DNA of 54,034 nucleotides from Diacronema lutheri (lineage: Eukaryota > Haptophyta > Pavlovophyceae > Pavlovales > Pavlovaceae), in contig JAGTXO010000092.1 of the NCBI GenBank assembly GCA_019448385.1, positions 1 to 54,034 on the forward strand, written 5' to 3'. Below, piece after piece: positions 10,978 through 20,117 of the stretch; within the stretch, counting starts at the first letter, position 1, and the number at the start of each line of letters is the position of its first letter. The notes under the pieces were generated by a model. The model had not been told where the DNA came from, did not search any database, and saw nothing but the letters and a program-made list of their open reading frames with translations. The translations under genes were made by a program, and so were the position numbers.

Positions 10978-12228
10978 TTACGGCCGCTGCTGCTGCGCCA
11001 GCTGCGCTTGAACCCAATCGACCATGCGCGCGTTGCCAGAAGAGCGCGCATTGCTCAAGCAAAGCTTCGGATCCCACTCGCAGCCGTGCTCGCGCGCCCA
11101 CTGCAGCACCTCGAGGTAGCCACCCGCAGCTGCAGCGGAGCACGTGCCGCTGTCCCACTCGCAGCCGTGCTCTCGCGCCCACTGCAGCACCTCGAGGTAG
11201 CCACCATGAGCTGCAGCGGAGCACGTGTTGCTGTACCACACGCAGCCGTGCTCGCGTGCCCACCGCAGCACCTCGAGGTGCCCACCCAGAGCTGCATCGA
11301 AGCACGTGTAAATGCTCCAATTGCAGCCGTGCTCGCGCGCCCACTGCAGCACCGCAAGATGGCCACCCCGAGCTGCAGCGTAGCACGTGTCGCTGTTCCA
11401 ATCGCAGCCGTGCTCTCGCGCCCACTGCAGCACCTCGAGGTGCCCACCCAGAGCTGCATCGAAGCACGTGTAAATGCTCCAATTGCAGCCGTGCTCGCGC
11501 GCCCACTGCAGCACCGCAAGATGGCCACCCCGAGCTGCAGCGTAGCACGTGCCGCTGTCCCACTCGCAACCGTGCTCGCGCGCCCACTGCAGCACCTCGA
11601 GGTGTCCACCCGCAGCTGCAGCGGAGCACGTGCCGCTGTCCCACTCGCAGCCGTGCTCGCGGGCCCACCGCAGCACCTCGAAGTGGCCACCCTCAGCTGC
11701 AGCGTAGCACGTGCTGCTGTCCCACTCGCAGCCGTGCTCGCGGGCCCACCGCAGCACCTCGAGGTGTCCACCCGCAGCTGCAGCGTAGCACGTGCTGCTG
11801 TCCCACTCGCAGCCGTGCTCTCGCGCCCACTGCAGCACCTCGAGGTGGCCACCCTCAGCTGCACCGTAGCACGTGCTGCTATCCCACTCGCAGCCACCCT
11901 CGCGCAGCAACGCCATCGTGCCGACGCATCCAGCCCTCGCCGCTAGCGCGCACAGCTCGATCTGCTCCCGCGCGGGAAACGCGGCCGAGCGGAAGCCGGG
12001 CAGAACCCACGCCCACGCGGCAAGCGCGCGCGAGCGCAGCATCGCCGAGCGCGGCGTGCGTGTCGGCGCGGGAAGTAAGTGCGCAAAGGCGCGGCACGAC
12101 GCGCGCACGCTCAGCGCGTCCTCCGGTCCGATGAGCGCGCCGACGCGCGCGAGCACGTCGGCGGGCAGCCGCGCGACCATGTCTGCGCGCTCGGCACTCG
12201 CGCGCGCCGTCGCGCGCCTCGTGAGCAT
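10978..12228 (-). CDS. F-box/ankyrin-repeat protein A
   Basis: Intact 416-aa frame. Residues about 15-60 form an F-box-like segment (RLPADVLARVGALIGPEDAL) followed by a conserved linker. From about residue 110 there are roughly ten ankyrin-type repeats of 25-27 residues (GGHLEVLQWAREHGCEWDS). The C terminus reads ARMVDWVQAQLAQQQ. F-box proteins recruit substrates to SCF ubiquitin ligases, and the repeats would bind the substrate; that role is known for the family, not shown here. The start is the ATG shared in position with copies B and D. The repeats are nearly identical at DNA level, so copy number could expand or contract. Paralogues are B, C and D. Confidence 0.85.
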   Translation of the reverse strand: MLTRRATARASAERADMVARLPADVLARVGALIGPEDALSVRASCRAFAHLLPAPTRTPRSAMLRSRALAAWAWVLPGFRSAAFPAREQIELCALAARAGCVGTMALLREGGCEWDSSTCYGAAEGGHLEVLQWAREHGCEWDSSTCYAAAAGGHLEVLRWAREHGCEWDSSTCYAAAEGGHFEVLRWAREHGCEWDSGTCSAAAAGGHLEVLQWAREHGCEWDSGTCYAAARGGHLAVLQWAREHGCNWSIYTCFDAALGGHLEVLQWAREHGCDWNSDTCYAAARGGHLAVLQWAREHGCNWSIYTCFDAALGGHLEVLRWAREHGCVWYSNTCSAAAHGGYLEVLQWAREHGCEWDSGTCSAAAAGGYLEVLQWAREHGCEWDPKLCLSNARSSGNARMVDWVQAQLAQQQRP

Positions 12229-12573
12229 CCGTGGCGCGGACGAGCTTTCGGCAAGCGGGGCGGTGGCACGCTCCGCCCGGTCGCCTCGAAAGCCGCCGCC
12301 CTCCCGGGACGAGCGTGGCGGCGGCTGCGGGCGTCTTGCGCGACCGACCCGGACATTTTACACAGGATGGAAAAGGCCGGACTCCTTAAAAGTCCGCAGA
12401 CCACACTGGTGTGACTGTAGGGCCGCTCAGTCCGCTGCCTGCCATCACGCCAGTGCCACCCATCCCACGTGAGCTCCACGTAGGGCACACGCATGACCCT
12501 GGCCTGGGTCCAGGTGCGGGCTGATGCGTCGGGCAGCCCACCTTCCCGGACCCCGGACCCCGGACCCCGGCCG
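12229..12573 (-). promoter_or_regulatory. Conserved 5' flank of the F-box/ankyrin genes
   Basis: This roughly 340-bp block recurs upstream of copy B (15572-15746 and 16273-16442, split by a transposon) and copy C (about 22470-22847). Only about 60 bp of it remains before copy D. It includes a CTTTTAAGGAGTCCGG stretch on the coding strand and a CACACTGGTGTG palindrome. It probably carries the promoter and 5' leader. An open frame runs through part of it in A but is closed in C, so I do not call it coding. Confidence 0.5.
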
Positions 12574-12711
12574 TTATTGCGAGAACCATTCCCGCGCAAC
12601 GTCGACCACGCGCTTGCCCGTGCGCTTCGCCACGTCGGCGGCGGTCTGCTGCGTCGAGAGCGCCTTGAAGAGCGCGCGCATCGTGTTTGTTGGGTTGCGA
12701 CTGCCGTGCAC
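12574..12711 (-). pseudogene. Stray copy of the last exon of mitochondrial uS5
   Basis: 138 bp closely matching the last exon of the uS5 gene at 16443-16580, with the AG acceptor kept and the stop changed from TGA to TAA. The encoded end is GSRNPTNTMRALFKALS through to EWFSQ. No other uS5 exon lies upstream: 12712-13049 holds only the old intron start (poly-G 12733-12770 and pyrimidine-rich sequence). It marks the edge of the duplicated block that carried F-box/ankyrin gene A. Confidence 0.85.
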
Positions 12712-12728
12712 CTGCGAGCGAAGCGGGC

Positions 12729-12771
<43 letters not shown>

Positions 12772-13049
12772 GGTGGGGGGGGAGGGGAGGTGGGGAGGGG
12801 GGAAAGGTGGGGTGGTTGGTGGTCCGCTGCGCGTCTCCCCATACGCCGCCCGCCCGGGCTCGCAGCGCCGTCAGCCCCCGCTGGCAACCAACCACCCCGC
12901 TGCCCCCCCTCCCCCTCCCCCTTTCCCGCCCCCCGCAGCTGGTGCTGACCCCACGTGCCTAACCGCCGCGCGCTGCTGGTCGCGTGCCGCCGCCCGCGTG
13001 CAGGCGGTAGGCGCCGTCCAGCCCACCGCACGCGTCAGCGCCCGCCTGC
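12712..13049. other. Intron remnant and low-complexity spacer
   Basis: A relic of the last uS5 intron (poly-G run, then GGGGAGGTGG-type and C-rich sequence) matches 16581-16800. It then passes into the 3' end of a LINE fragment. I see no gene. Confidence 0.55.
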
Positions 13050-13845
13050 GTCGCCTGATCGGCCGCACGACGCGGCGCCGCCCCCCTGCGCGCACCATGC
13101 GCGCGTGCGCGGGCAGCAGCTGCGCGTGCCCGCGCACCACGCACGCGGCGAGCTGTTGGCGCATGACGCGCTGGAGCGACGCCTGAGCGGCCCCGCGAGT
13201 TACCGCGCGCATGCGCGCCATCCACGCGTCCGCGCCCATGTGCGAGAGCGACTGGAGGAGGGCGGCCAGCCCGACCGACCACTCGCCAAAACCGCCGACG
13301 ACGACCGCCTGCAGCGGCGGGAACTCGTTGAGGCGCCGCTGCATTGGGCTTACGTGGCCATCCGGCGCCGCAAAGATCTCCCAATTGAGCGCGACGCATT
13401 CGCGCAGCCGCTCCCTCGGCACCTCGCGCGCGCGCAGCTCCACCGTCCCGCAGCGTCGGGCGTCCGCCCACGGCTTGTAGCGCGTCGGGCAGAAAGCGAG
13501 CGTCTTGAGTTCGAAGAGGTTCAGCTGGCCGCGGAGCGCGATGACAAAGTCGACTGTCCGCATCTGCGGGCTCCGCCCAGGTCGCGCGCGGCTGGCGACG
13601 CGTGCCGCGCGTGGCACGCCCGTGCACGCCGCCGCGCACGGCCGAGCACGCCGCGCCAGCCGGCCCGCTCGAACCGCCGTTCGGATCGCGGACGCCCGCT
13701 GCGGCCCGTCGGCGCACGTCATCTGCACCAGCGGCCACGGCGCCGTCCGCTGCGGCCTCGTCTCGAGCAGCCCGCCCGCTGCTCGCCGCCCCTCACGCCG
13801 CCGCAGCCTCGCTGGCGCGTCGTGCTCCCGCGCTCACCAATTAAG
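13050..13845 (-). pseudogene. LINE C-terminal fragment with restriction-like endonuclease domain
   Basis: Minus-strand coding remnant. The segment MRTVDFVIALRGQL / FELKTLAFCPTRY has the Asp followed by Glu-x-Lys of a PD-(D/E)XK fold. It is followed by ALNWEIFAAPDGHVSPMQRRL and VVVGGFGEWSVGLAALL. Such endonucleases sit C-terminal to the RT in R2/CRE/NeSL-type non-LTR elements. The RT part is absent here. It probably belongs to the same LINE family as the fragments at 9.3 and 25 kb, but they do not overlap, so that is inference. It separates F-box/ankyrin copies A and B. Confidence 0.6.
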
Positions 13846-14083
13846 GAGCTCCGTTCCAAGGGCCTCCCTCCGTAAGACCTGCGCGCGATCGGACAGGGCT
13901 CGACCATATATACCACGACGCACGAGACATCGCCCAAAGGAGCCCCGCTGACGCGACGCGCACGCCGATTTGCAGCTCGGTGCGGCATGCCGACGCCCTC
14001 TCGTGCTCGAAAAGGGAGGGGGGTGGGGGTGAAAGGAGGGGGGGGGGGGGGGGGGGAGGGGGGGGGGGAAGAGTGCCACACTG
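13846..14083. other. Spacer downstream of F-box/ankyrin gene B
   Basis: About 240 bp with a TATATA-containing stretch near 13905 and a poly-G run at about 14038-14057. No gene is seen. Confidence 0.4.
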
Positions 14084-15571
14084 TTACAGCTGCTGCTGCT
14101 GCGCAAGCTGCGCTTGCACCCAATCGACCATGCGCGCGTTGCCACGCGCATTGCGCAAGCAATCCTGCGGGTCCCACTCGCAGCCGTGCTCGCGCGCCCA
14201 CTGCAGCACCTCGAGGTGTCCACCCCGAGCTGCAGCAGAGCACGTAGCGCTGCCCCACGTGCAGCCGTGCTCGCGTGCCCACTGCAGCACCTCCAGGTGG
14301 CCAACCGCAGCTGCAGCGTAACACGTGATGCTGTTCCATTCGCAGCCGTGCTCTCGCGCCCACTGCAGCACCTCGAGGTGGCCACCATGAGCTGCAGCGG
14401 AGCACGTGTAGCAATTCCACTCGCACCCGTGCTCGCGAGACCACTGCAGCACCTCGAGGTGGCCACCCCTTGCTGCAGCGGAGCACGTGTCCCTGTCCCA
14501 CTCGCAGCCGTGCTCTCGCGCCCACCGAAGCATCTCGAAGTGGCCCCCCTCCGCTGCAGCGTAGCACGTGTCGCTGTCCCACTCGCAGCCGTGCTCGCGC
14601 GCCCACCGCAGCATCTCGAAGTGACCACCCCCAGCTGCAGCGGAGCACGTGTCCCTGTCCCACTCGCAGCCGTGCTCTCGCGCCCACTGCAGCACCTCGA
14701 GGTGGCCACCCGCAGCTGCAGCGTAGCACGTGCGCCTGTTCCACTCGCAGCCGTGCTCTCGCGCCCACTGCAGCACCTCGAGGTGGCCACCCTCAGCTGC
14801 AGCGGAGCACGTGTCCCTGTCCCACTCGCAGCCGTGCTCTCGCGCCCACTGCAGCACCTCGAGGTGGCCACCCGTAGCTGCAGCGTAGCATGTGCGGCTG
14901 TCCCACTCGCAGCCGTGCTCTCGCGCCCACTGCAGCACCTCGAGGTGGCCACCCTCAGCTGCAGCGGAGCACGTGCCGCTGTCCCACTCGCAGCCGTGCT
15001 CTCGCGCCCACTGCAGCACCTCCAGGTGGCCACCCCTAGCTGCAGCGGAGCACGTGCTGCTGTTCCACTCGCAGCCGCGCTCGCGTGCCCACTGCAGCAT
15101 CTCGAGGTGGCCACCCTTGGCTGCAGCGAAGCACGTGTAGATGTCCCACTCGCAGCCGTGCTCTCGCGCCCACTGCAGCACCTCCAGGTGGCCACCCCTA
15201 GCTGCAGCGGAGCACGTGCTGCTGTCCCACTCGCAGCCACGCTCGCGCAGCAACGCCATCGTGCCGACGCACCCAGCCCTCGCCGCCAGCGCGCACAGCT
15301 CGATCTGCTCCCGCGCGGGAAACGCGGCCGAGCGGAAGCCGGGCAGCGCCCATGCCCAAGCGGCGAGCGCGCGCGAGCGCAGCATCGCCGAGCGCGGCGT
15401 GCGCGTCGGTGCGGGAAGCGCGTGCGCAAAGGCGCGGCACGACGCGCGCACGCACAGCGTGTCCTCCGGCCCGATGAGCGCGCCGACGCGCGCGAGCACG
15501 TCGGCGGGCAGCCGCGTGACGACGTCCGCGCGCTCGGCGCGCTTGCGCGCCGTCACGCGCCTCGTGAGCAT
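14084..15571 (-). CDS. F-box/ankyrin-repeat protein B
   Basis: Intact 495-aa frame from the ATG at 15571 that aligns with the starts of A and D. The N-terminal F-box-like segment is TRLPADVLARVGALIGPEDT, then the shared linker (FRSAAFPAREQIELCALAAR), then about thirteen ankyrin-type repeats (GGHLEVLQWAREHGCEW). The end is ARMVDWVQAQLAQQQQL, as in A. Upstream in-frame codons run into the transposon at 15747-16272, so the long upstream extension is not used. It lies downstream of uS5 in the same direction, which looks like the ancestral arrangement from which copy A arose. It has more repeats than A. Confidence 0.85.
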   Translation of the reverse strand: MLTRRVTARKRAERADVVTRLPADVLARVGALIGPEDTLCVRASCRAFAHALPAPTRTPRSAMLRSRALAAWAWALPGFRSAAFPAREQIELCALAARAGCVGTMALLRERGCEWDSSTCSAAARGGHLEVLQWAREHGCEWDIYTCFAAAKGGHLEMLQWARERGCEWNSSTCSAAARGGHLEVLQWAREHGCEWDSGTCSAAAEGGHLEVLQWAREHGCEWDSRTCYAAATGGHLEVLQWAREHGCEWDRDTCSAAAEGGHLEVLQWAREHGCEWNRRTCYAAAAGGHLEVLQWAREHGCEWDRDTCSAAAGGGHFEMLRWAREHGCEWDSDTCYAAAEGGHFEMLRWAREHGCEWDRDTCSAAARGGHLEVLQWSREHGCEWNCYTCSAAAHGGHLEVLQWAREHGCEWNSITCYAAAAVGHLEVLQWAREHGCTWGSATCSAAARGGHLEVLQWAREHGCEWDPQDCLRNARGNARMVDWVQAQLAQQQQL

Positions 15572-15746
15572 CCGCGAGCGGACGCGCTTCGGCAAGCGGG
15601 GCAGCGGCACGCTCCACCCGGTCGCCTCGAAAGCCGCCGCCCTCCCGGGACGAGCGTTGCGGCTGTGGGCGTCTTGCGCGACCGACCCCGGACAATTACA
15701 CAGGAAGGAAAACGCCGGACTCCTTAAAAGTCCGCAGACCACACTA

Positions 15747-16272
15747 GGGAGTGTGAAATCGATTTCTGGGTGGCCGTTTCTGGGCGAGATTTGAAAAATA
15801 GGCGCGCTTTTGTTTAATGTCACCCCCAAACGGATTTTCGCGCCATGCCACGCGTGCAGCCGTCTGCGGCTGCGAGCACGCTTGCGAGTTCATCAGGCGG
15901 CCCGTCGGCGGACGGGGATGTGCCGTCGGGGCCCTACCCGTGAGCGACCTACTCCACCGCGACCGCATGCGCGCTGTTCAGGGCATGCATCGACGCTAGC
16001 TACGCGGCGGACGTCGTTAACCGCAACGCCGGTGTGGCGATGGTCGGCGTGCGCGCCGCGCTCGAGCAGTATTTCGAGGAGTCGTCGATGCAGCTTCCCG
16101 GCGTCGACGCGCTCACTCCTTGCTTAAAGACGGCGCTGGAAAGGAAGGCGCCAACGACCAAGGTGCTCGCGCGCGCGCGCGTCTCGCGCGCGCGCGCGTC
16201 TCTCGCGCGCGCGCGCATGATATTCAAATCTCACCGGGAATCGGGTCACCCAGAAATCGATTTCACACTCCC
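15747..16272. mobile_element. TA-flanked terminal-inverted-repeat element, 526 bp
   Basis: The ends GGGAGTGTGAAATCGATTTC and its inverse are flanked by TA on both sides (15745-15746, 16273-16274), as in Tc1/mariner-type insertions. It splits the conserved 5' flank of F-box/ankyrin gene B within the CACAC/TGGTGTG palindrome, which is uninterrupted before copy A. No transposase is present. The middle holds a coding-like stretch (VGVRAALEQYFEESSMQLPG on +, near 16045-16110) followed by GC dinucleotide runs. This may be a captured host fragment. Confidence 0.75.
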
Positions 16273-16442
16273 TACTGGTGTGATTGTACGGCCGCTCAGT
16301 CCGCTGCCTGCCATCACGCCAGTGCCGTCCATCCCACGTGAGCTCCACGTAGGGCACGCGCATGACCCTGGCCTAGGTCCGGGTGCGGGCTGACACGTCG
16401 GGCAGCCCACCTTCCCGGACCCCGGACCCCGGACCCCGGCCG

Positions 16443-16597
16443 TCATTGCGAGAACCACTCCCGCGCAACGTCGACCACGCGCTTGCCCGTGCGCTTCGCC
16501 ACGTCGGCGGCGGTCTGCTGCGTCGAGAGCGCCTTGAAGAGCGCGCGCATCGTGTTTGTTGGGTTGCGACTGCCGTGCACCTGCGAGAAAAGCGGGC

Positions 16598-16650
<53 letters not shown>

Positions 16651-18576
16651 TGGGGAGGGGGGAAAGGTGGGGTGGTGGGTGGTCAGCTGCGCGTCTCCCC
16701 GCACGCCGCCCGCCCGGGCTCGCAGCGCCGTCAACCCCCGCTGGCAACCAACCAACCCCCGCTTCCCCCGCCCCCCCCCCCCCTCTCCCGCCCAATTTGA
16801 AAGCGCAGGGCGTAACGGCCACCTTGCACCACACGTCGGAAATGCCGAGCAGCTCGAGCGCCGTCTCCACGCGCTCGCCTGCGCGCACGCCCTGCCCCCT
16901 CGCGCGAATGCCCAGCTGCGGCAGCCAGGGGAGGGGTGGGGGGGAAGGGGGGGGGGGGGGGTGGGGGGGAAGGGGGGGGGGGGGTTAAGCGCAGGACAGC
17001 TCAACGGGGGGAAGGGGGGGTGGGTGGGGGGGAAGGGGGGGGGGGGGGGGGGCACAAAAGCGCGCGCGCGTTCGCGCAGGATGGGGGCTGCGGCCGGCAG
17101 GGCGGTGCAGGCCACGCCGGCTCGGGCCGGCGACGCGTGGTGTGACGGGTGGTGACGGGTGGTGACGGGTGACGCGGCGTGACAGTGTGCGGACCCGCCG
17201 TCACACCTTGAGGTTTGTTGCGCCAAACTTTGCGGCGAGCGGGTGGAAGAGCGTGCGCCCATCGTACCGCGGGATGTATACGACCGCCTGCGCAACACGG
17301 CGAGTCCGGGAGAAACGGGGTGGAGGGAGTCCGGAGAGGAGGCGAGTCCGGTGAGCAGGCGAGTCCGGGAGGAGAAGGGGGGAGGAGTCCCGCGAGCAGA
17401 TGAGCCCGGGAGGAGAAGGGGGGGAGGGGTCCGGTGAGCAGGCGAGTCCGGGAGGAGAAGGGGGGGAAGGGGTCCGGTGAGCAGATGAGTCCGGGAGGAG
17501 AGGCGCGCCGTGCGCGCGCACACCTTGAGCGCCTCGCGCGTGGCCTTGTCCGCGGCGGCCTGCTGCGTCGCCGCCTTGCCCAGCCCATACCCGCCCGCGC
17601 CCCTACCGTTACCCACCGCAACGAGGGCCGAGTAACGCATCCGCTTCTGCGACGCGGTGACGGTTGTTACGCGCCGCACGTGTAACACCTCCGCAGCCAT
17701 GGCGGTGGGCGCGGCGGTGATGCCGTGCGGGAGGGGGGCGTGCAGCTGCATGGCCTCCGACGAGCGCGCGGCGCCTGTCCCGGCGAAGGGGAGGGAAGGG
17801 CAAGGGGGGGGGGGGGGGGGGATGGAAGGTTGACGGTTGGCGGTTGGCGGTTGGCGGTTGGCGTGGCGTAAAGCCGGTGGCGGGGTGGGGCGCGACGGCG
17901 CCGCCACAAGCGCACGCGGGGCGAGCGGTCGGTCGGTCGGGCGGGCGGGCGGGCGGGCGGGCGGGCGGGCGGGCGGACGGGCGGGCGGACGGGCGGGCGG
18001 ACGGGCGGACGGGCGGGCCGACGGGCGGGCGGGCGGGCGGACGGGCGGGCGGACGGGCGGGCGGACGGGCGGACGGGCGGGCCGACGGGCGGGGCGAAGG
18101 GGGCGTCACGCACGTCGAGCGCGCGCAGGCGGGCGGGCGGCGCGCAGGCGGGCGGGCGGCGCGCAGGCGGGCAGGCGGGCGGGCGGCGCGCGCACCCGGC
18201 GCGAGGGGCGTGAAAGTGGGCAGATATTGGGCGGGAACCCGCCGTGCCACGCCCTCAGCAATGGCTGCCGCGCGCGCAGCCTCCGCTGCGGGTGTGAGCG
18301 CGAGCGGTGGCGGCGGGCCGAGCGGTCGACCTGCGAGCGGTTGGGCGGTTGGGCGGTTGGGCGGTTGGGCGGTTGGGCGGTTGGGCGGGCGGGCGAGCGG
18401 GCGGGCGGGCGCGGGCGATGGCAGGGGCGGCGACGGCACGCGCGCATGGTGGAGGGGGTATGCGGGGGGAGATTGGAGGGGGCAGGGGGCGGGGTATGCG
18501 GGGGGAGATGGGAGGGGGTAGGGGGAGAGGGGGAGGGGCGAGGTCAGGCGGTGGGCTCGCATGGGCCGTCGGCGCA

Positions 18577-18665
<89 letters not shown>

Positions 18666-19279
18666 AGCCCAGCCCAGGCCGCCATCGTGCGCGCCACCCA
18701 CCGAGCGGCGCCGCCTCGAGCGCCGACTGCAACGCCGCGTGCAACGCCACCGCCGCCGCCGCGCCGCCGTCGGCGCCGCCTCCGTCGCCGCCGCCGCCGC
18801 CTCCTCCGAGGCTGCGCTGCGCCGCGCGCGCCGCCTCGGCGGCCACGCCAGCCGCGCCGTTCTCGCCACCGCCGCCGCCACCGCCGCCGCCCGCGCCGCC
18901 GCCCGCGCCGCCGCCCGCGCCGCCGCCCGCCGTCGCCGCGGCGCGCAGCGCCGCCGCGAGCAGCGCGCGCGCCGCCGCCGCGGCGTGCGCGTCGCCCGCC
19001 GCGTCGGCGGCGGCGGCCTCGGCGGCGGCGGCCTCGGCGGCGAGGAGCGGCGCGAGCGGCTCGCGCACCGCCGCGGACGAGCCGTTCACGGCCACCGCCT
19101 CGCGGCGCGCAAAGCCGGCGCGCGGCGGCAGGTTGGGAAGGGCGAGGTCATCATATTCTGAGCGCAGGACCTCTTCGATGCCGAGTGCGATGGTCTTCTT
19201 GCGCGCGCGCCGGCCGACGCCACCCGGCGCCGCCGGAGCCGCCGCGCCGTCGCCGTCGTTGCCGCCGTCGCCGTCGGCC

Positions 19280-19315
<36 letters not shown>

Positions 19316-20001
19316 GGCGGCGCCGGCGCCTCGCCCGACGTCGTGGCGAGCGCCTCGGCGTCGGCACGCAGCTCGTGCGGCGCGATGGCCTCGTCCTCGA
19401 GCAGCGCGCGCAGCGCCGAACGGCGCACGCCGCCAACGCCGCCACCGCCGCCGCCATCGCCGCAGCTGGCGATCGCGCCGCCGCGCGCGCCGCGCGCGGC
19501 CGACGGCGCGAGCGCGACCGCCTCGGTCGCGCGCTGCTCGAGGTCAAGCGCATCGACGAGGCGGTGAGAGAGCGCGTCAACGGCGGCGAGGCGCTGCGCG
19601 AGCTCGCTCGCGCTCTCGCGCCCGCGCGCGCCGCCGTCGACGCCGCCATCGACGCCGTCAGGCGTGGGCTCGGGCGCGTCGGCGCGCGCCGGCGCGTGCA
19701 GCGCCGACTCGGCGGCGAGCGCGGCGCGCGCGGCGGTGGCGCGACGGAGCAGCGCGCGCGCGCGCGCGCCAAGCGCCGACGGCTGCCCACGCCCGCCCAC
19801 CGGCGCGTCGTCGTCGGCCGCGCGCCCGCCGCCGTCGCGCGACGAGCTGAGCGCGCGCGCGCCGCGCGGCCACGCGGGCGCAGCGCCGCGCGCCGCCAGG
19901 TGCGGCGCGAGCGCACGCGGCAGAACAACGAGGCCGCGCGCGCGATGCGGTGCGCGCGCCGTCGGTGCGAGCCGCGCCGTCCGCGCGAGAGCGCGCAGCA
20001 T
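16443..20001 (-). CDS. Mitochondrial small-subunit ribosomal protein uS5
   Basis: Six exons on the minus strand: 20001-18702, 18285-18196, 17774-17524, 17287-17207, 16915-16823 and 16580-16443. All phases agree, giving 651 codons including TGA. The uS5 signature is LHVRRVTTVTASQKRMRYSA then VAVGNGRGAGGYGLGKA, YIPRYDGRTLFHPLAAKFGA, LELLGISDVWCK and HGSRNPTN. These are the RNA-binding and S5 C-terminal domains. The first exon gives an Arg/Ala-rich transit-like start (MLRALARTARLAPTARAP) and a roughly 400-residue Ala/Gly-rich extension much longer than usual uS5. All five introns use GT donors. Intron 1 has an 87-bp poly-C run on +. The start lies only 116 bp from the divergent F-box gene. Confidence 0.85.
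17921..18185. repeat. GGGC/GGAC tetranucleotide array in a uS5 intron
   Basis: Tandem CGGG-type tetramers, with scattered A and C changes, fill much of the intron between uS5 exons 2 and 3. A similar (GGGC)n array sits in an eIF4A3 intron at 53820-53895. Confidence 0.85.
18579..18665. repeat. 87-bp poly-C run
   Basis: The longest homopolymer in the window lies in uS5 intron 1. On the sense strand it reads poly-G, so it cannot act as the pyrimidine tract of that intron. Confidence 0.9.
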
Positions 20002-20117
20002 GCCGTGCAGGCGCGTGTGGGTTCGCCCTGCTGATCTTGAGGCCGTGCTGCCCGGACGGAGGCGGCCTAGTCCGGGTCGCGCCACCAAAACGCGGAAAGG
20101 CTAAAAAAGTTAAAAAA

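Noticed and set aside
12229-12573. Conserved open frame (VELTWDG…) upstream of the F-box/ankyrin genes
   Set aside because: It is closed by stops in copy C and split by a transposon in B; more likely 5' flank than protein.
10978-15571. Viral origin of the F-box/ankyrin genes
   Set aside because: Such ankyrin repeats are common in giant viruses, but these copies lie outside the PLV, beside nuclear housekeeping exons, and one is the insertion target.
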